Shown in pieces: positions 20,880-29,651 of a stretch of DNA of 64,000 bases. Both the position numbers and the translations under genes were made by a program. The DNA is taken from NCBI GenBank assembly GCA_903927465.1, contig CAIYMY010000194.1, positions 23,793-87,792 of the forward strand, written 5' to 3'. Each line of letters opens with the position of its first letter. Within the stretch, counting starts at the first letter, position 1. Below the pieces are notes generated by a model. The model saw nothing but the letters and a program-made list of their open reading frames with translations, was not told the DNA's origin and ran no database searches. Source of the stretch: an uncultured Rhodospirillales bacterium (GTDB lineage: Bacteria; Pseudomonadota; Alphaproteobacteria; Acetobacterales; Acetobacteraceae).

Positions 20880-23264
20880 ATGACAGTGCAAGGCAAGGGC
20901 AAGGCCCGCCATTTGCCGGGTAGCGCCCGGCGGACGGAAATGCTGCATGCGCTGGAGAGTAAGCTGCTTTGGCTTTCCTCCTGGATGATCCATCACGCCA
21001 ATCATATCCGCCCCAATCGGGATGGGCTGAAGGTGGGCGGGCACCAAGCGTCTTGCGCTTCCTGTATTTCCATACTGACAGCGCTTTACTTCGATATTCT
21101 GAAACCAGCCGATCGCGTGGCGGTGAAGCCGCATGCGGGGCCGGTATTCCACGCCATCAATTACCTGCTTGGGCGGCAGCAACGGGACAAGCTGGAAACG
21201 CTGCGCCAATTCGGCGGCATCCAACCCTATCCGTCGCGCGTGAAGGACGGGTCTGAGGTTGATTTCTCCACCGGTTCGGTCGGGCTTGGTGTCGCGCTCG
21301 CTTCCTTCGGGTCGCTCGTCCAGGATTATGTGCATCTGCACCGCATGGCGCCTGAGGGTATTCCGCCTGGCCGCCATGTGGCCGTGGTGGGCGATGCCGA
21401 ATTGGATGAGGGCAATATCTACGAAGCCCTGTTGGAAGGCTGGAAGCACGATATCCGCAATGTCTGGTGGGTGGTGGATTACAACCGCCAATCGCTCGAT
21501 TCCGTTGTGCCGGACAGGCTTTTTGGCCGGATCGAAGGCCTGTTCCGCGACATGGGCTGGAATGTTGTCACGCTCAAATATGGCCGCAGGCTGGAAGCGG
21601 CCTTTGCGCGGCCCGATGGCGAACAACTGCGCCGCTGGATTGATGATTGCCCGAACAGCCTCTACGCCGCGTTGACCTTCCAGGGGGGTGCCGCCTGGCG
21701 CGCCGCCATCTTGGCCGAGCTTGGCCGCGTGGCCGGTATTCGCGCCATTATTGACCCTATGTCGGATGATGAGCTTTCCGCTTTGATGACCAATCTGGGT
21801 GGGCATGACATTGAAACCCTGACCGAGGCTTTCCGTGCCCAGGATGCCGCTGGCGATCAGCCTACTTGCTTCATTGCCTATACCATCAAGGGCATGGGCC
21901 TGCCTTTCGCCGGGCATAAGGACAACCACGCCGGGCTGATGACGAAGGAGCAGATGGAAGGCTTCCGCGCCGCCATGCGCATCCGCCCCGGCCATGAATG
22001 GGATGAATTCGAAGGGCTTGATGTGCCCGAGGAAGAATTGCGCGACTTCCTGGCCAGCATTGATTTCGCCAAGCCTCTGTCCCCCCAGGGCCGCGCCCTG
22101 CAATCGCCCGTGATCCATGTGCCGGACCGCTTCCCCACGCCGCGCGTGCCGGCGGGGCGCAAGCACTCCACCCAGGCCGCCTTTGGCGAGATTTTGGCTG
22201 AGATCGGGCGCGGGCAGGGGGAGAATGCGGAACTTGCCAAGCGCATCGTCACCACCAGCCCGGATGTGACGGTTTCCACCAATCTCGGGCCTTGGGTGAA
22301 CCGTCGCGGTATTTTTGACCGCCACAAGAAGAATGACGTGTTCCGCGATGCGAAGCTGGCCTCTGCCCAGCGCTGGGGCATGTCGCCGGAAGGTCAGCAT
22401 GTGGAATTGGGCATTGCGGAACAGAATTTGTTTCTGCTGCTAGCGGGGCTGGGCTTGGCGGATCGGCTTTACGGCGCCAGGCTTTTGCCGGTGGGGACAG
22501 TCTATGACCCCTTCGTCAATCGCGGCCTGGATGCGCTGATTTATGCCTGCTATCAGGATGCGCGGTTTCTTTTAGTTTCAACGCCTTCTGGCCTGACCTT
22601 GGCACCAGAAGGCGGCCAGCACCAAAGCGTGAATACGCCCTTGATCGGCATGGCGCAGGATAGGCTGGTTGCCTATGAACCCGCGCATGCGGATGAATTG
22701 GCGATCCTGATGCGCCACGCTTTTCATCATATGCAAAAGCCCGATGGCTCGGCCGTCTGGCTCCGGCTTTCCACACGCGGGCTGGAACAGCCCGAACGCA
22801 ATCTGGACCCGGCGGCGGTGATCGCCGGCGCGCATTGGGTGGTGCCGCCCGCACCCGGGGCGAGCTTTGCGCTGATCTATCAGGGCGCCTTGGCGCCGGA
22901 GGCCTTGGCCGCCTTCAACACCATTCGGGAAGACATCCCCGAAGCCGGACTTTTAGCCATCACCAGTCCGGACAAGCTGCATAGCGATTGGCTGGCCGCG
23001 CGGCGCAAGGCGCGGGCGGGTTTCGGCGCGCCGAGCTGGATTGAGAGCCTGCTGGCGCCGCTGGCCCCTGACGCTGCCATGGTGACAGTGCTGGATGGCC
23101 ACCCGGCTGCCCATGCCTGGCTTGGTTCTGTGCGCGGGCAGAAGGTGGTGCCGCTTGGCGTGGACCGCTTTGGCCAGGCCGGTGACATCCCCGACCTTTA
23201 CCGGGAATACGGGCTGGATGAGGCCGCCATTCTGGATGCCTGCGCCCAGGCTTTGGTTTCTTGA
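20880..23264 (+). CDS. Transketolase/pyruvate dehydrogenase E1-like thiamine-diphosphate enzyme
   Basis: Residues such as HAGPVFHAINYLLG, DFSTGSVGLGVALASFG, VVGDAELDEGNIYEALLEGWKH, STNLGPWVNRRGIF, ELGIAEQNLFLLLAGLG; start MTVQGKGK at 20880. Confidence 0.85.
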   Translation: MTVQGKGKARHLPGSARRTEMLHALESKLLWLSSWMIHHANHIRPNRDGLKVGGHQASCASCISILTALYFDILKPADRVAVKPHAGPVFHAINYLLGRQQRDKLETLRQFGGIQPYPSRVKDGSEVDFSTGSVGLGVALASFGSLVQDYVHLHRMAPEGIPPGRHVAVVGDAELDEGNIYEALLEGWKHDIRNVWWVVDYNRQSLDSVVPDRLFGRIEGLFRDMGWNVVTLKYGRRLEAAFARPDGEQLRRWIDDCPNSLYAALTFQGGAAWRAAILAELGRVAGIRAIIDPMSDDELSALMTNLGGHDIETLTEAFRAQDAAGDQPTCFIAYTIKGMGLPFAGHKDNHAGLMTKEQMEGFRAAMRIRPGHEWDEFEGLDVPEEELRDFLASIDFAKPLSPQGRALQSPVIHVPDRFPTPRVPAGRKHSTQAAFGEILAEIGRGQGENAELAKRIVTTSPDVTVSTNLGPWVNRRGIFDRHKKNDVFRDAKLASAQRWGMSPEGQHVELGIAEQNLFLLLAGLGLADRLYGARLLPVGTVYDPFVNRGLDALIYACYQDARFLLVSTPSGLTLAPEGGQHQSVNTPLIGMAQDRLVAYEPAHADELAILMRHAFHHMQKPDGSAVWLRLSTRGLEQPERNLDPAAVIAGAHWVVPPAPGASFALIYQGALAPEALAAFNTIREDIPEAGLLAITSPDKLHSDWLAARRKARAGFGAPSWIESLLAPLAPDAAMVTVLDGHPAAHAWLGSVRGQKVVPLGVDRFGQAGDIPDLYREYGLDEAAILDACAQALVS

Positions 23265-23348
23265 AGTCATTTTGAAATAACCTCACTTGGAAAGCGCCAA
23301 GGCATGGGCTAAAGCCCTGCCTCCGATCGCGGCGCGGCGCCGTTCGGC

Positions 23349-23433
23349 GCGGGCGTGGTGGAATTGGTAGACACGCCGGATTTAGGTTCCGGTGGCGCAA
23401 GCCTTGGGGGTTCGAGTCCCTTCGCCCGCACCA
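23349..23433 (+). tRNA. tRNA-Leu, anticodon TAG (reads CUA), encoded CCA
   Basis: Acceptor GCGGGCG/CGCCCGC, D-arm TGGTGGAATTGGTAGAC, anticodon loop TTTAGGT flanked by CCGGA/TCCGG, variable arm, T-arm GGGGGTTCGAGTCCC, 3' ACCA. Confidence 0.96.
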
Positions 23434-23485
23434 CCGGCGCCGCCGCGGCCTTTTGTTTCTCTAGCTTGGGATGGACGATCCTCCG

Positions 23486-25336
23486 ATGCAGGTTAATGAG
23501 CTCGCGCATGAAGGTTTGAAGCGCGCCTATTCCGTGACGCTTCCGGCGGGCGATATCGCCTCAAGCCGCGAAAAGCGCCTTTCAGAAATCGCCAAGACGG
23601 TTTCGCTGCCGGGCTTCCGCCCGGGCAAGGTGCCGCTTTCCATTGTGCGCCAGCGCTACGGCACTGCCGTGATGGGTGAAGTGCTGGAAGAATCCGTGGG
23701 CGAAGCCTCCCGCAAGGTGGTCAGCGATCGTGGCCTGAAGCCCGCGCTGCAGCCAAAGATCGAGGTGACCAGCTTCCCCGATGGTGGCGATCTTGAATTC
23801 CGCATGGAATTGGAAGTGCTGCCGGATGTGCCGATGCCCGATTTCTCCGGCATTGAACTGGAACGCATGCGCGCAGAGCCCGCGGATGCGGAAGTCCAGA
23901 AAATCCTGGAAACGCTCGCGACGCGCAATGGTGAATTGACCGATGTGAGCGATGCCCGCCCGGCTACAAAGGGTGAGGTGATGGTGTGCGATTTCGCTGG
24001 CTCTGTGGTGCCGGATTTGCTGACGAATGGCCCGGCCCTTGGTGCCGTGCCCGGCATCCCCGGCCAGGCGCCGCGCGGTTGGGAAATTGGGCTTTCGGGC
24101 GGCTTGATGTCCGAAATCGCTGCCGTCGGCACTGATGAGGCATTGCCCTATTTCGATCTTCGCGTGAGCGGCACTGCCAGCGAAGCCGGCTGGGTGCAGG
24201 TATTTCTGGAAGGCGCCAAGGGCATTGCCGTGGCGCCGGGCGCCACGCAAAGCCTGATGGTCAGCACAAAGGTGACCGGCGGCAGCCTGCCGGAAGGCAC
24301 TCAGGGCAAGCTTGGCTTCAATTTCTATAGCCTGGGCCAGGACAGCGTTGATTTCCTGGATATGCAGCGTGAGGGTTTTGATGTGACGGCCGGGCGCAGC
24401 ACGCTGGCCTTCACCTTCCCCAACCAGGCTGAAATTGGCGCCTGCCGGCCGTTCATTTATCTGCATGGCATGCCGGCGGGTGCGGCGGTGGAATTCACGC
24501 TGCGCATCGGCCCGGCGCGGTTGATTGCAGGCACCGAAGAACCCGCGCTGGCGCCTTTCGCCGGTGGGTCTGCGAACGACATGCCGATTGAAGTGGGCGG
24601 CCCTGGCTTCATCCCGGGCTTCACCGAACAGATGGAAGGGATGTCCGTGGGCGATAGCCGCGATATCCAAGTGGTCTTCCCGCTGGATTACGGTTCCGCC
24701 GAATTGGCGGGCAAGCGCGCGCTTTTCTCCATAACGGCGAAAAAGCTGCAACAGCGCGTCCCGCGCGCCATTGATGATGAATTGGCAAAGACCGTGGGCC
24801 AAGCCGATCTTGCCGGGCTTCAAGCCCAGGTGAAAGAAGGCTTGCAGCGCGAATATGATGGCATGTCGCGCATGCGGCTCAAGCGCGCGCTTCTGGACAA
24901 GCTCGCGGATCAGGCCAGCTTCCCCGTGCCGGAAGGCATGGTGGATAGTGAATTCAGCCAGATCTGGCAGCGTGTGGAAGCCGATTTGAAGGCTGGGCGC
25001 CTCGATTCGGATGATGCAGGCAAGGATGAGGCAACTTTGCGCGACGAATATCGCGGCATAGCACAGCGTCGCATCCGGCTTGGCCTGCTGCTGTCTGAAA
25101 TTGGGCGGACCAACAACATCCAGGTGACGCCGGATGAGCTGAGCGGCGCGCTGCGTCAGGAAGCCATGCGCTACCGCGGCCAGGAACAGCAGGTGATCGA
25201 ATTCTTCCGCAAGAATCCGGAAGCGATGGAAAACCTCCGCGCGCCGATTTTTGAGGAAAAGGTTGTCGATTTCATCCTGGAACTCGCCAAGGTGGCCGAG
25301 CGCCAGGTGAAGCCTGAGGAATTGTCTGAAGCCTAA
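23486..25336 (+). CDS. tig: Trigger factor with a ~180-aa domain inserted into the PPIase (FKBP) domain
   Basis: N-terminal ribosome-binding signature (SLPGFRPGKVPLSIVRQRYG), FKBP halves (KGEVMVCDFAGSV ... FAGGSANDMPIEVGGPGFIPGFTEQMEGMSVGDSRDIQVVFPLDYGSAELAGKRALFSITAKKL) and C-terminal chaperone domain. 616 aa versus about 430-450 for ordinary trigger factors. Confidence 0.94.
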   Translation: MQVNELAHEGLKRAYSVTLPAGDIASSREKRLSEIAKTVSLPGFRPGKVPLSIVRQRYGTAVMGEVLEESVGEASRKVVSDRGLKPALQPKIEVTSFPDGGDLEFRMELEVLPDVPMPDFSGIELERMRAEPADAEVQKILETLATRNGELTDVSDARPATKGEVMVCDFAGSVVPDLLTNGPALGAVPGIPGQAPRGWEIGLSGGLMSEIAAVGTDEALPYFDLRVSGTASEAGWVQVFLEGAKGIAVAPGATQSLMVSTKVTGGSLPEGTQGKLGFNFYSLGQDSVDFLDMQREGFDVTAGRSTLAFTFPNQAEIGACRPFIYLHGMPAGAAVEFTLRIGPARLIAGTEEPALAPFAGGSANDMPIEVGGPGFIPGFTEQMEGMSVGDSRDIQVVFPLDYGSAELAGKRALFSITAKKLQQRVPRAIDDELAKTVGQADLAGLQAQVKEGLQREYDGMSRMRLKRALLDKLADQASFPVPEGMVDSEFSQIWQRVEADLKAGRLDSDDAGKDEATLRDEYRGIAQRRIRLGLLLSEIGRTNNIQVTPDELSGALRQEAMRYRGQEQQVIEFFRKNPEAMENLRAPIFEEKVVDFILELAKVAERQVKPEELSEA

Positions 25337-25359
25337 GCCGGCACGCCGGAAAGGGCTGG

Positions 25360-25391
25360 AAAGGGCAGGGGGCAACCTCTGCCCTTTTTTT
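25360..25391 (+). terminator. Rho-independent terminator downstream of tig
   Basis: Perfect 9-bp stem AAAGGGCAG / CTGCCCTTT followed by a T-run (ctgccctttttttg). Confidence 0.88.
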
Positions 25392-25516
25392 GTTCGGTAG
25401 GGCCGGTGTCAATTTTTCCCGGGAATTGAAGGGGGTGGCTTGCAGGAAGGCCAAGCCTCGCATAGGAATGACTCAAAGAGGCGTCGCGGTATCAACCGCT
25501 GCATAAAAAGGGGGGC

Positions 25517-26296
25517 GTGGTTCGGGTGTCTGATACCATCCTTGAAACGGTAGGGCTTACCAAGGAATTCCGGGGCTTCGTCGCGGTAAGCGACGTGAAC
25601 CTGAATGTTCGTCGGGGTACTATCCATGGCTTGATCGGCCCGAATGGCGCCGGCAAGACCACTTGCTTTAATCTGCTGACGAAGTTCTTGCCGCCGACGC
25701 GTGGTGTCATTCGCTATGAAGGGCGCGACATCACGGGCATGAAGGCTGCCGAAGTGGCGCGCCTTGGCCTGGTGCGGAGCTTCCAGATTTCTGCGGTGTT
25801 CCCGCATCTGACGGTGATTGAGAATGTGCGCGTGGCGTTGCAACGCGCCCGTGGCGGTTCCTTCGATTTCTGGCGTTCCGATTCGGTCTTACGCAAATTC
25901 GATACGCGGGCCGAGGAATTGCTGGCCGATGTGGGCCTGACGGAATGGATGCATCTGACGGCTGGCGAATTGCCCTATGGCCGCAAGCGCGCCTTGGAAA
26001 TTGCGACCACGCTGGCGCTTGATCCCGTGATGATGCTGCTGGATGAACCAACCGCCGGCATGGCGCATGATGATGTGGAACGCGTGGTGGCGCTGGTGAA
26101 GCGCGTATCCGTGGGCCGCACCGTGCTGCTGGTGGAACACAATCTTCGCGTTGTGCAGGGGCTTTGCGATACCATCACCGTGCTCGCGCGCGGCAGTGTG
26201 CTGGCGGAAGGCGACTACGCCGCCGTGTCGCGCAACCCGGATGTGATTGCCGCCTATCTTGGTTCGGAAGCCCCGACGGAGGCCGCCCATGGCTGA
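25517..26296 (+). CDS. Branched-chain amino acid-type ABC transporter ATP-binding protein (LivG-like)
   Basis: GLIGPNGAGKTTCFNLLTKFLPPTRG...LPYGRKRALEIATTLALDPVMMLLDEPTAGM. Confidence 0.94.
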   Translation: MVRVSDTILETVGLTKEFRGFVAVSDVNLNVRRGTIHGLIGPNGAGKTTCFNLLTKFLPPTRGVIRYEGRDITGMKAAEVARLGLVRSFQISAVFPHLTVIENVRVALQRARGGSFDFWRSDSVLRKFDTRAEELLADVGLTEWMHLTAGELPYGRKRALEIATTLALDPVMMLLDEPTAGMAHDDVERVVALVKRVSVGRTVLLVEHNLRVVQGLCDTITVLARGSVLAEGDYAAVSRNPDVIAAYLGSEAPTEAAHG

Positions 26297-27032
26297 TGTG
26301 ATGACAGCGCCCGCCGGCGCCAAGGCCAGCACTGGCGCGCTGATGGAACTGCGCGGGCTTGAGGCTTGGTATGGCGAAAGCCACGTATTGCACGGCGTGG
26401 ATATTGATATCCGCGAAGGCGAAGTGGTGACGTTGCTTGGGCGCAATGGCGCGGGCAAGACATCCACCTTGCGTTCCATCATGGGGCTGGTGCCGCGCCG
26501 CACCGGTTCGGTGAAGTATGATGGCAAGGAATTCGTGAATGCGCGTCCGGATGTGATTGCGCGTGCCGGCATTGCCTATTGCCCGGAGGAGCGTGGGATT
26601 TTCGCCTCGCTCGATGTCACGGAAAATCTGATGCTGCCGCCCATGGTGCGCCCGGGTGGGATGCCCTTGGATGAAATCTACACGCTATTTCCGAATTTGA
26701 AGGAACGCGCCCGCAGCCAAGGCACCAAGCTTTCGGGCGGTGAACAGCAGATGCTGGCGATTGCGCGGATTCTGCGCACCGGCGCGCGGTTGCTGCTGCT
26801 GGATGAGCCTTCGGAAGGCTTGGCGCCGGTGATTGTGCAGCAGATCGGGCGCACCATCCGCGAATTGAAGAAGCGCGGCTTTACCGTGCTGTTGGTGGAG
26901 CAGAATTTCCGCTTCGCGCAGACGGTCGCTGATCGGCATTACGTGATGGAACATGGCCGCGTGGTGGATATGGTCGCGAATGAAGACCTGAATGCCTCGC
27001 TTGATCGGTTGCATCAGTATCTTGGGGTTTAA
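26289..27032 (+). CDS. Branched-chain amino acid-type ABC transporter ATP-binding protein (LivF-like)
   Basis: TLLGRNGAGKTSTLRSIMGL...KLSGGEQQMLAIARILRTGARLLLLDEPSEGLAP; ATG at 26289 overlaps livG. Confidence 0.94.
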   Translation: MADVMTAPAGAKASTGALMELRGLEAWYGESHVLHGVDIDIREGEVVTLLGRNGAGKTSTLRSIMGLVPRRTGSVKYDGKEFVNARPDVIARAGIAYCPEERGIFASLDVTENLMLPPMVRPGGMPLDEIYTLFPNLKERARSQGTKLSGGEQQMLAIARILRTGARLLLLDEPSEGLAPVIVQQIGRTIRELKKRGFTVLLVEQNFRFAQTVADRHYVMEHGRVVDMVANEDLNASLDRLHQYLGV

Positions 27033-27082
27033 GCTTGGCTGCGCTGTTTGCCGGCGCGACAAACAAATTAGGGAGACAACAA

Positions 27083-28309
27083 ATGAGCCTTTCACGTCGG
27101 AATATCCTCGCAGGAGCAGCCGCCACCGGCGCGCTGCCACTCTCTCTCGCCCGCGCGCAGGCGGCGAATACCATTCGCATAGGTGTCATGACCGACATGT
27201 CGGGCACCTATCGCGACAATACGGGCCCGACCTCGGTCGCCGCTGCCCGTGAAGCCGCGGCGGAGTTTGGCGCAAGCCATGGCTTCCGGGTTGAAGTGAT
27301 TGAAGCCGATCACCAGAACCGCCCGGATGTCGGCGTGAACCTTGCCCGGCAATGGTATGACCAAGGTATGGACCTCATCCTTGATGTGCCGACTTCTTCC
27401 GTGGGCCTTGCTGTCTCGGGCGTCGCGCGCGAAAAGAACAAGTCTTATATTTGCGTGGGTTCTGCAACGGCTGACATGACCGGCGCGCAATGCAGCCCGA
27501 ATACCATCCATTGGGCCTATGATACCTTCATGCTGGCGCGTTCCACAGGCGGCGCCACAGTGCGCGCGGGTGGTGATACCTGGTTCTTTATCACGGCTGA
27601 CTATGCCTTTGGCCATGCTCTGGAGCGCGATACGGCAAACTTCGTGCGCAGTGCGGGCGGGCGTATTTTGGGGCAGGTGCGCACACCTTTCCCCGGTACC
27701 ACGGATTTTTCTGCCTTCCTGCTGCAGGCGCAAGCTTCGCGCGCCAAGGTGATTGGCTTTGCGAATGCCGGCGCCGATACGCAAAATTGCGTGAAGCAGG
27801 CGGCGGAATTCGGGCTGACGCGGCGCGGGATCAAGCTCGCTTCGCTGCTGCTTTTTGTGAATGACGTTCACGGCATGGGCCTGCAAGTGGCGCAGGGGCT
27901 GGTCTGCACCGAAAGCTTCTATTGGGACATGAACGACAAGACCCGCGCCTGGACCGAGCGTATGCTGCGGCGCGTGCCCACCAATTACCCGAACATGATC
28001 CATGCCGGCTGCTATTCCGGCGCGCTGCACTTCCTGAAGACGGTGGCGGCGATGGGCGTGCCGGCCGCCAAGGCTTCCGGCCTTGATGTGGTGAACCGCA
28101 TGAAGGCGCAGCCTTCGGATGATGATTTGTTCGGCAAGGCCACTATTCGCGCAGATGGCCGGCGCCTTATCCCCTCATACCTGTTTGAGGTGAAGACACC
28201 GGCGGAAAGCACGAAGCCATGGGATTATTACAAGCTTTTGCAAACCACAGCGGCTGAGGAAGCCTTCCGCCCGATCGGTGAAGGCGGCTGTTCCTTGGTG
28301 CGTTCGTGA
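27083..28309 (+). CDS. ABC transporter substrate-binding protein (Leu/Ile/Val-binding-like)
   Basis: Signal region MSLSRRNILAGAAATGALPLSLARAQAANTIRIGVMTDMSGTYRDNTGP...VLDVPTSSVGLAVSGVAREKNK. Confidence 0.92.
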   Translation: MSLSRRNILAGAAATGALPLSLARAQAANTIRIGVMTDMSGTYRDNTGPTSVAAAREAAAEFGASHGFRVEVIEADHQNRPDVGVNLARQWYDQGMDLILDVPTSSVGLAVSGVAREKNKSYICVGSATADMTGAQCSPNTIHWAYDTFMLARSTGGATVRAGGDTWFFITADYAFGHALERDTANFVRSAGGRILGQVRTPFPGTTDFSAFLLQAQASRAKVIGFANAGADTQNCVKQAAEFGLTRRGIKLASLLLFVNDVHGMGLQVAQGLVCTESFYWDMNDKTRAWTERMLRRVPTNYPNMIHAGCYSGALHFLKTVAAMGVPAAKASGLDVVNRMKAQPSDDDLFGKATIRADGRRLIPSYLFEVKTPAESTKPWDYYKLLQTTAAEEAFRPIGEGGCSLVRS

Positions 28310-28334
28310 TTTAATCAAGCAAGGGGGAAGCGTC

Positions 28335-29570
28335 ATGACAACAACAAGGCGTAGTGTTCTCGGGGGTGCTGCTGCTTGCGGCGCTGCCCTTGGTGGCTTG
28401 CCATGGCGCTCTGCCCGTGCGCAGGCCGCGAATACCATCCGCATCGGCGTGTTGAACGACATGTCCGGCCCTTACCGCGACATTAGCGGCCCCTATGGGC
28501 TGGAGTGCGCGCGTCAAGCGGTGCAGGAATTCGGCAATCGCGGCTTCAATGTCGAAATGATCAATGCCGATCACCAGAACCGTCCCGATATTGGCGTGAA
28601 TATCGCGCGCCAATGGTATGACCAGGGCGTGGATATGGTGTTGGATGTGCCGACATCTTCGGTCGGTCTCGCGGTTGCCAATATCGCGCGTGAGAAGAAC
28701 AAGGCCTATGTGAATACGGGGTCCGCGACATCGGACCTGACAGGGCCGGCCTGCACACCCAATACCGTGCATTGGATGTATGACACCTATATGCTGGCGA
28801 AATCCACGGGTGGAGCGATGGTGCGCGCTGGCGGCGATAGCTGGTTCTTCATCACCGCCGATTACGCCTTCGGCCATGCTTTGGAACGTGATACCGCGAA
28901 TTTTGTGCGGAATGCCGGCGGGCGGGTGATGGGGCAGGTGCGTTATCCCTTCCCGGCGACGACAGATTTCTCATCCTTCCTGGTGCAGGCGCAGGCTTCG
29001 CGCGCCAAGGTGATCGGCATGGCGAATGCCGGCGCCGATACCATCAATACGGTGAAGCAGGCGGCCGAATTCGGCATCACGCGCCGTGGCGTGAAGCTGG
29101 CTGCGTTGCTGATGTTCCTGCCGGATGTGCATGCGCTTGGCCTGCAAACCGCGCAGGGGCTGATCCTAACCGAAAGCTTCTATTGGGATCTGAATGACCG
29201 CACGCGAGCCATTTCAGAAAGGCTTCGCCCGCGCCTGCGGGATGTGCGCCCCAATATGGCTTCCATCGCGAATTACTCCGCAACGCTGCATTACCTGAAG
29301 GCGATCGCCGATATGGGTGTTGCGGCTTCCAAGGTTGCCGGTGTGGATGTTATCAATCGCATGAAGGCGCTGCCCTGCGATGATGACGCTTTCGGCGCCG
29401 GCTCCATCCGCCCGGATGGCCGCAAGCTTTGCCCTTCCTACCTGTTTGAGGTGAAGGCGCCGTCCGAAAGCCGTGGCGCTTATGATTACTACAAGCTTCT
29501 GCAGACCACCCCGGCCGAGGAAGCTTTCCGCCCGATGAGTGAGGGCAATTGCCCCATGATCCGGGCCTGA
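28335..29570 (+). CDS. ABC transporter substrate-binding protein (Leu/Ile/Val-binding-like), tandem paralog
   Basis: MTTTRRSVLGGAAACGAALGGLPWRSARAQAANTIRIGVLNDMSGPYRDISGP; collinear with the 27083 gene. Confidence 0.92.
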   Translation: MTTTRRSVLGGAAACGAALGGLPWRSARAQAANTIRIGVLNDMSGPYRDISGPYGLECARQAVQEFGNRGFNVEMINADHQNRPDIGVNIARQWYDQGVDMVLDVPTSSVGLAVANIAREKNKAYVNTGSATSDLTGPACTPNTVHWMYDTYMLAKSTGGAMVRAGGDSWFFITADYAFGHALERDTANFVRNAGGRVMGQVRYPFPATTDFSSFLVQAQASRAKVIGMANAGADTINTVKQAAEFGITRRGVKLAALLMFLPDVHALGLQTAQGLILTESFYWDLNDRTRAISERLRPRLRDVRPNMASIANYSATLHYLKAIADMGVAASKVAGVDVINRMKALPCDDDAFGAGSIRPDGRKLCPSYLFEVKAPSESRGAYDYYKLLQTTPAEEAFRPMSEGNCPMIRA

Positions 29571-29651
29571 TATGACACAAATGTTATCCACTTCGCGCCC
29601 CGCCCATGGCATCCGCCATGGCGCGTCGGTGCCCTGAGGGAAAATCTCCGC

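Noticed and set aside
20754-22400. 548-aa minus-strand ORF antisense to the transketolase-like gene
   Set aside because: Shadow ORF; the plus-strand protein carries clear ThDP enzyme motifs.
23582-25375. 597-aa minus-strand ORF antisense to tig
   Set aside because: Shadow ORF from GC-rich codon bias; composition (His/Arg/Gln/Ala-rich) and lack of motifs are typical of antisense translation, while the plus strand encodes a recognisable trigger factor.
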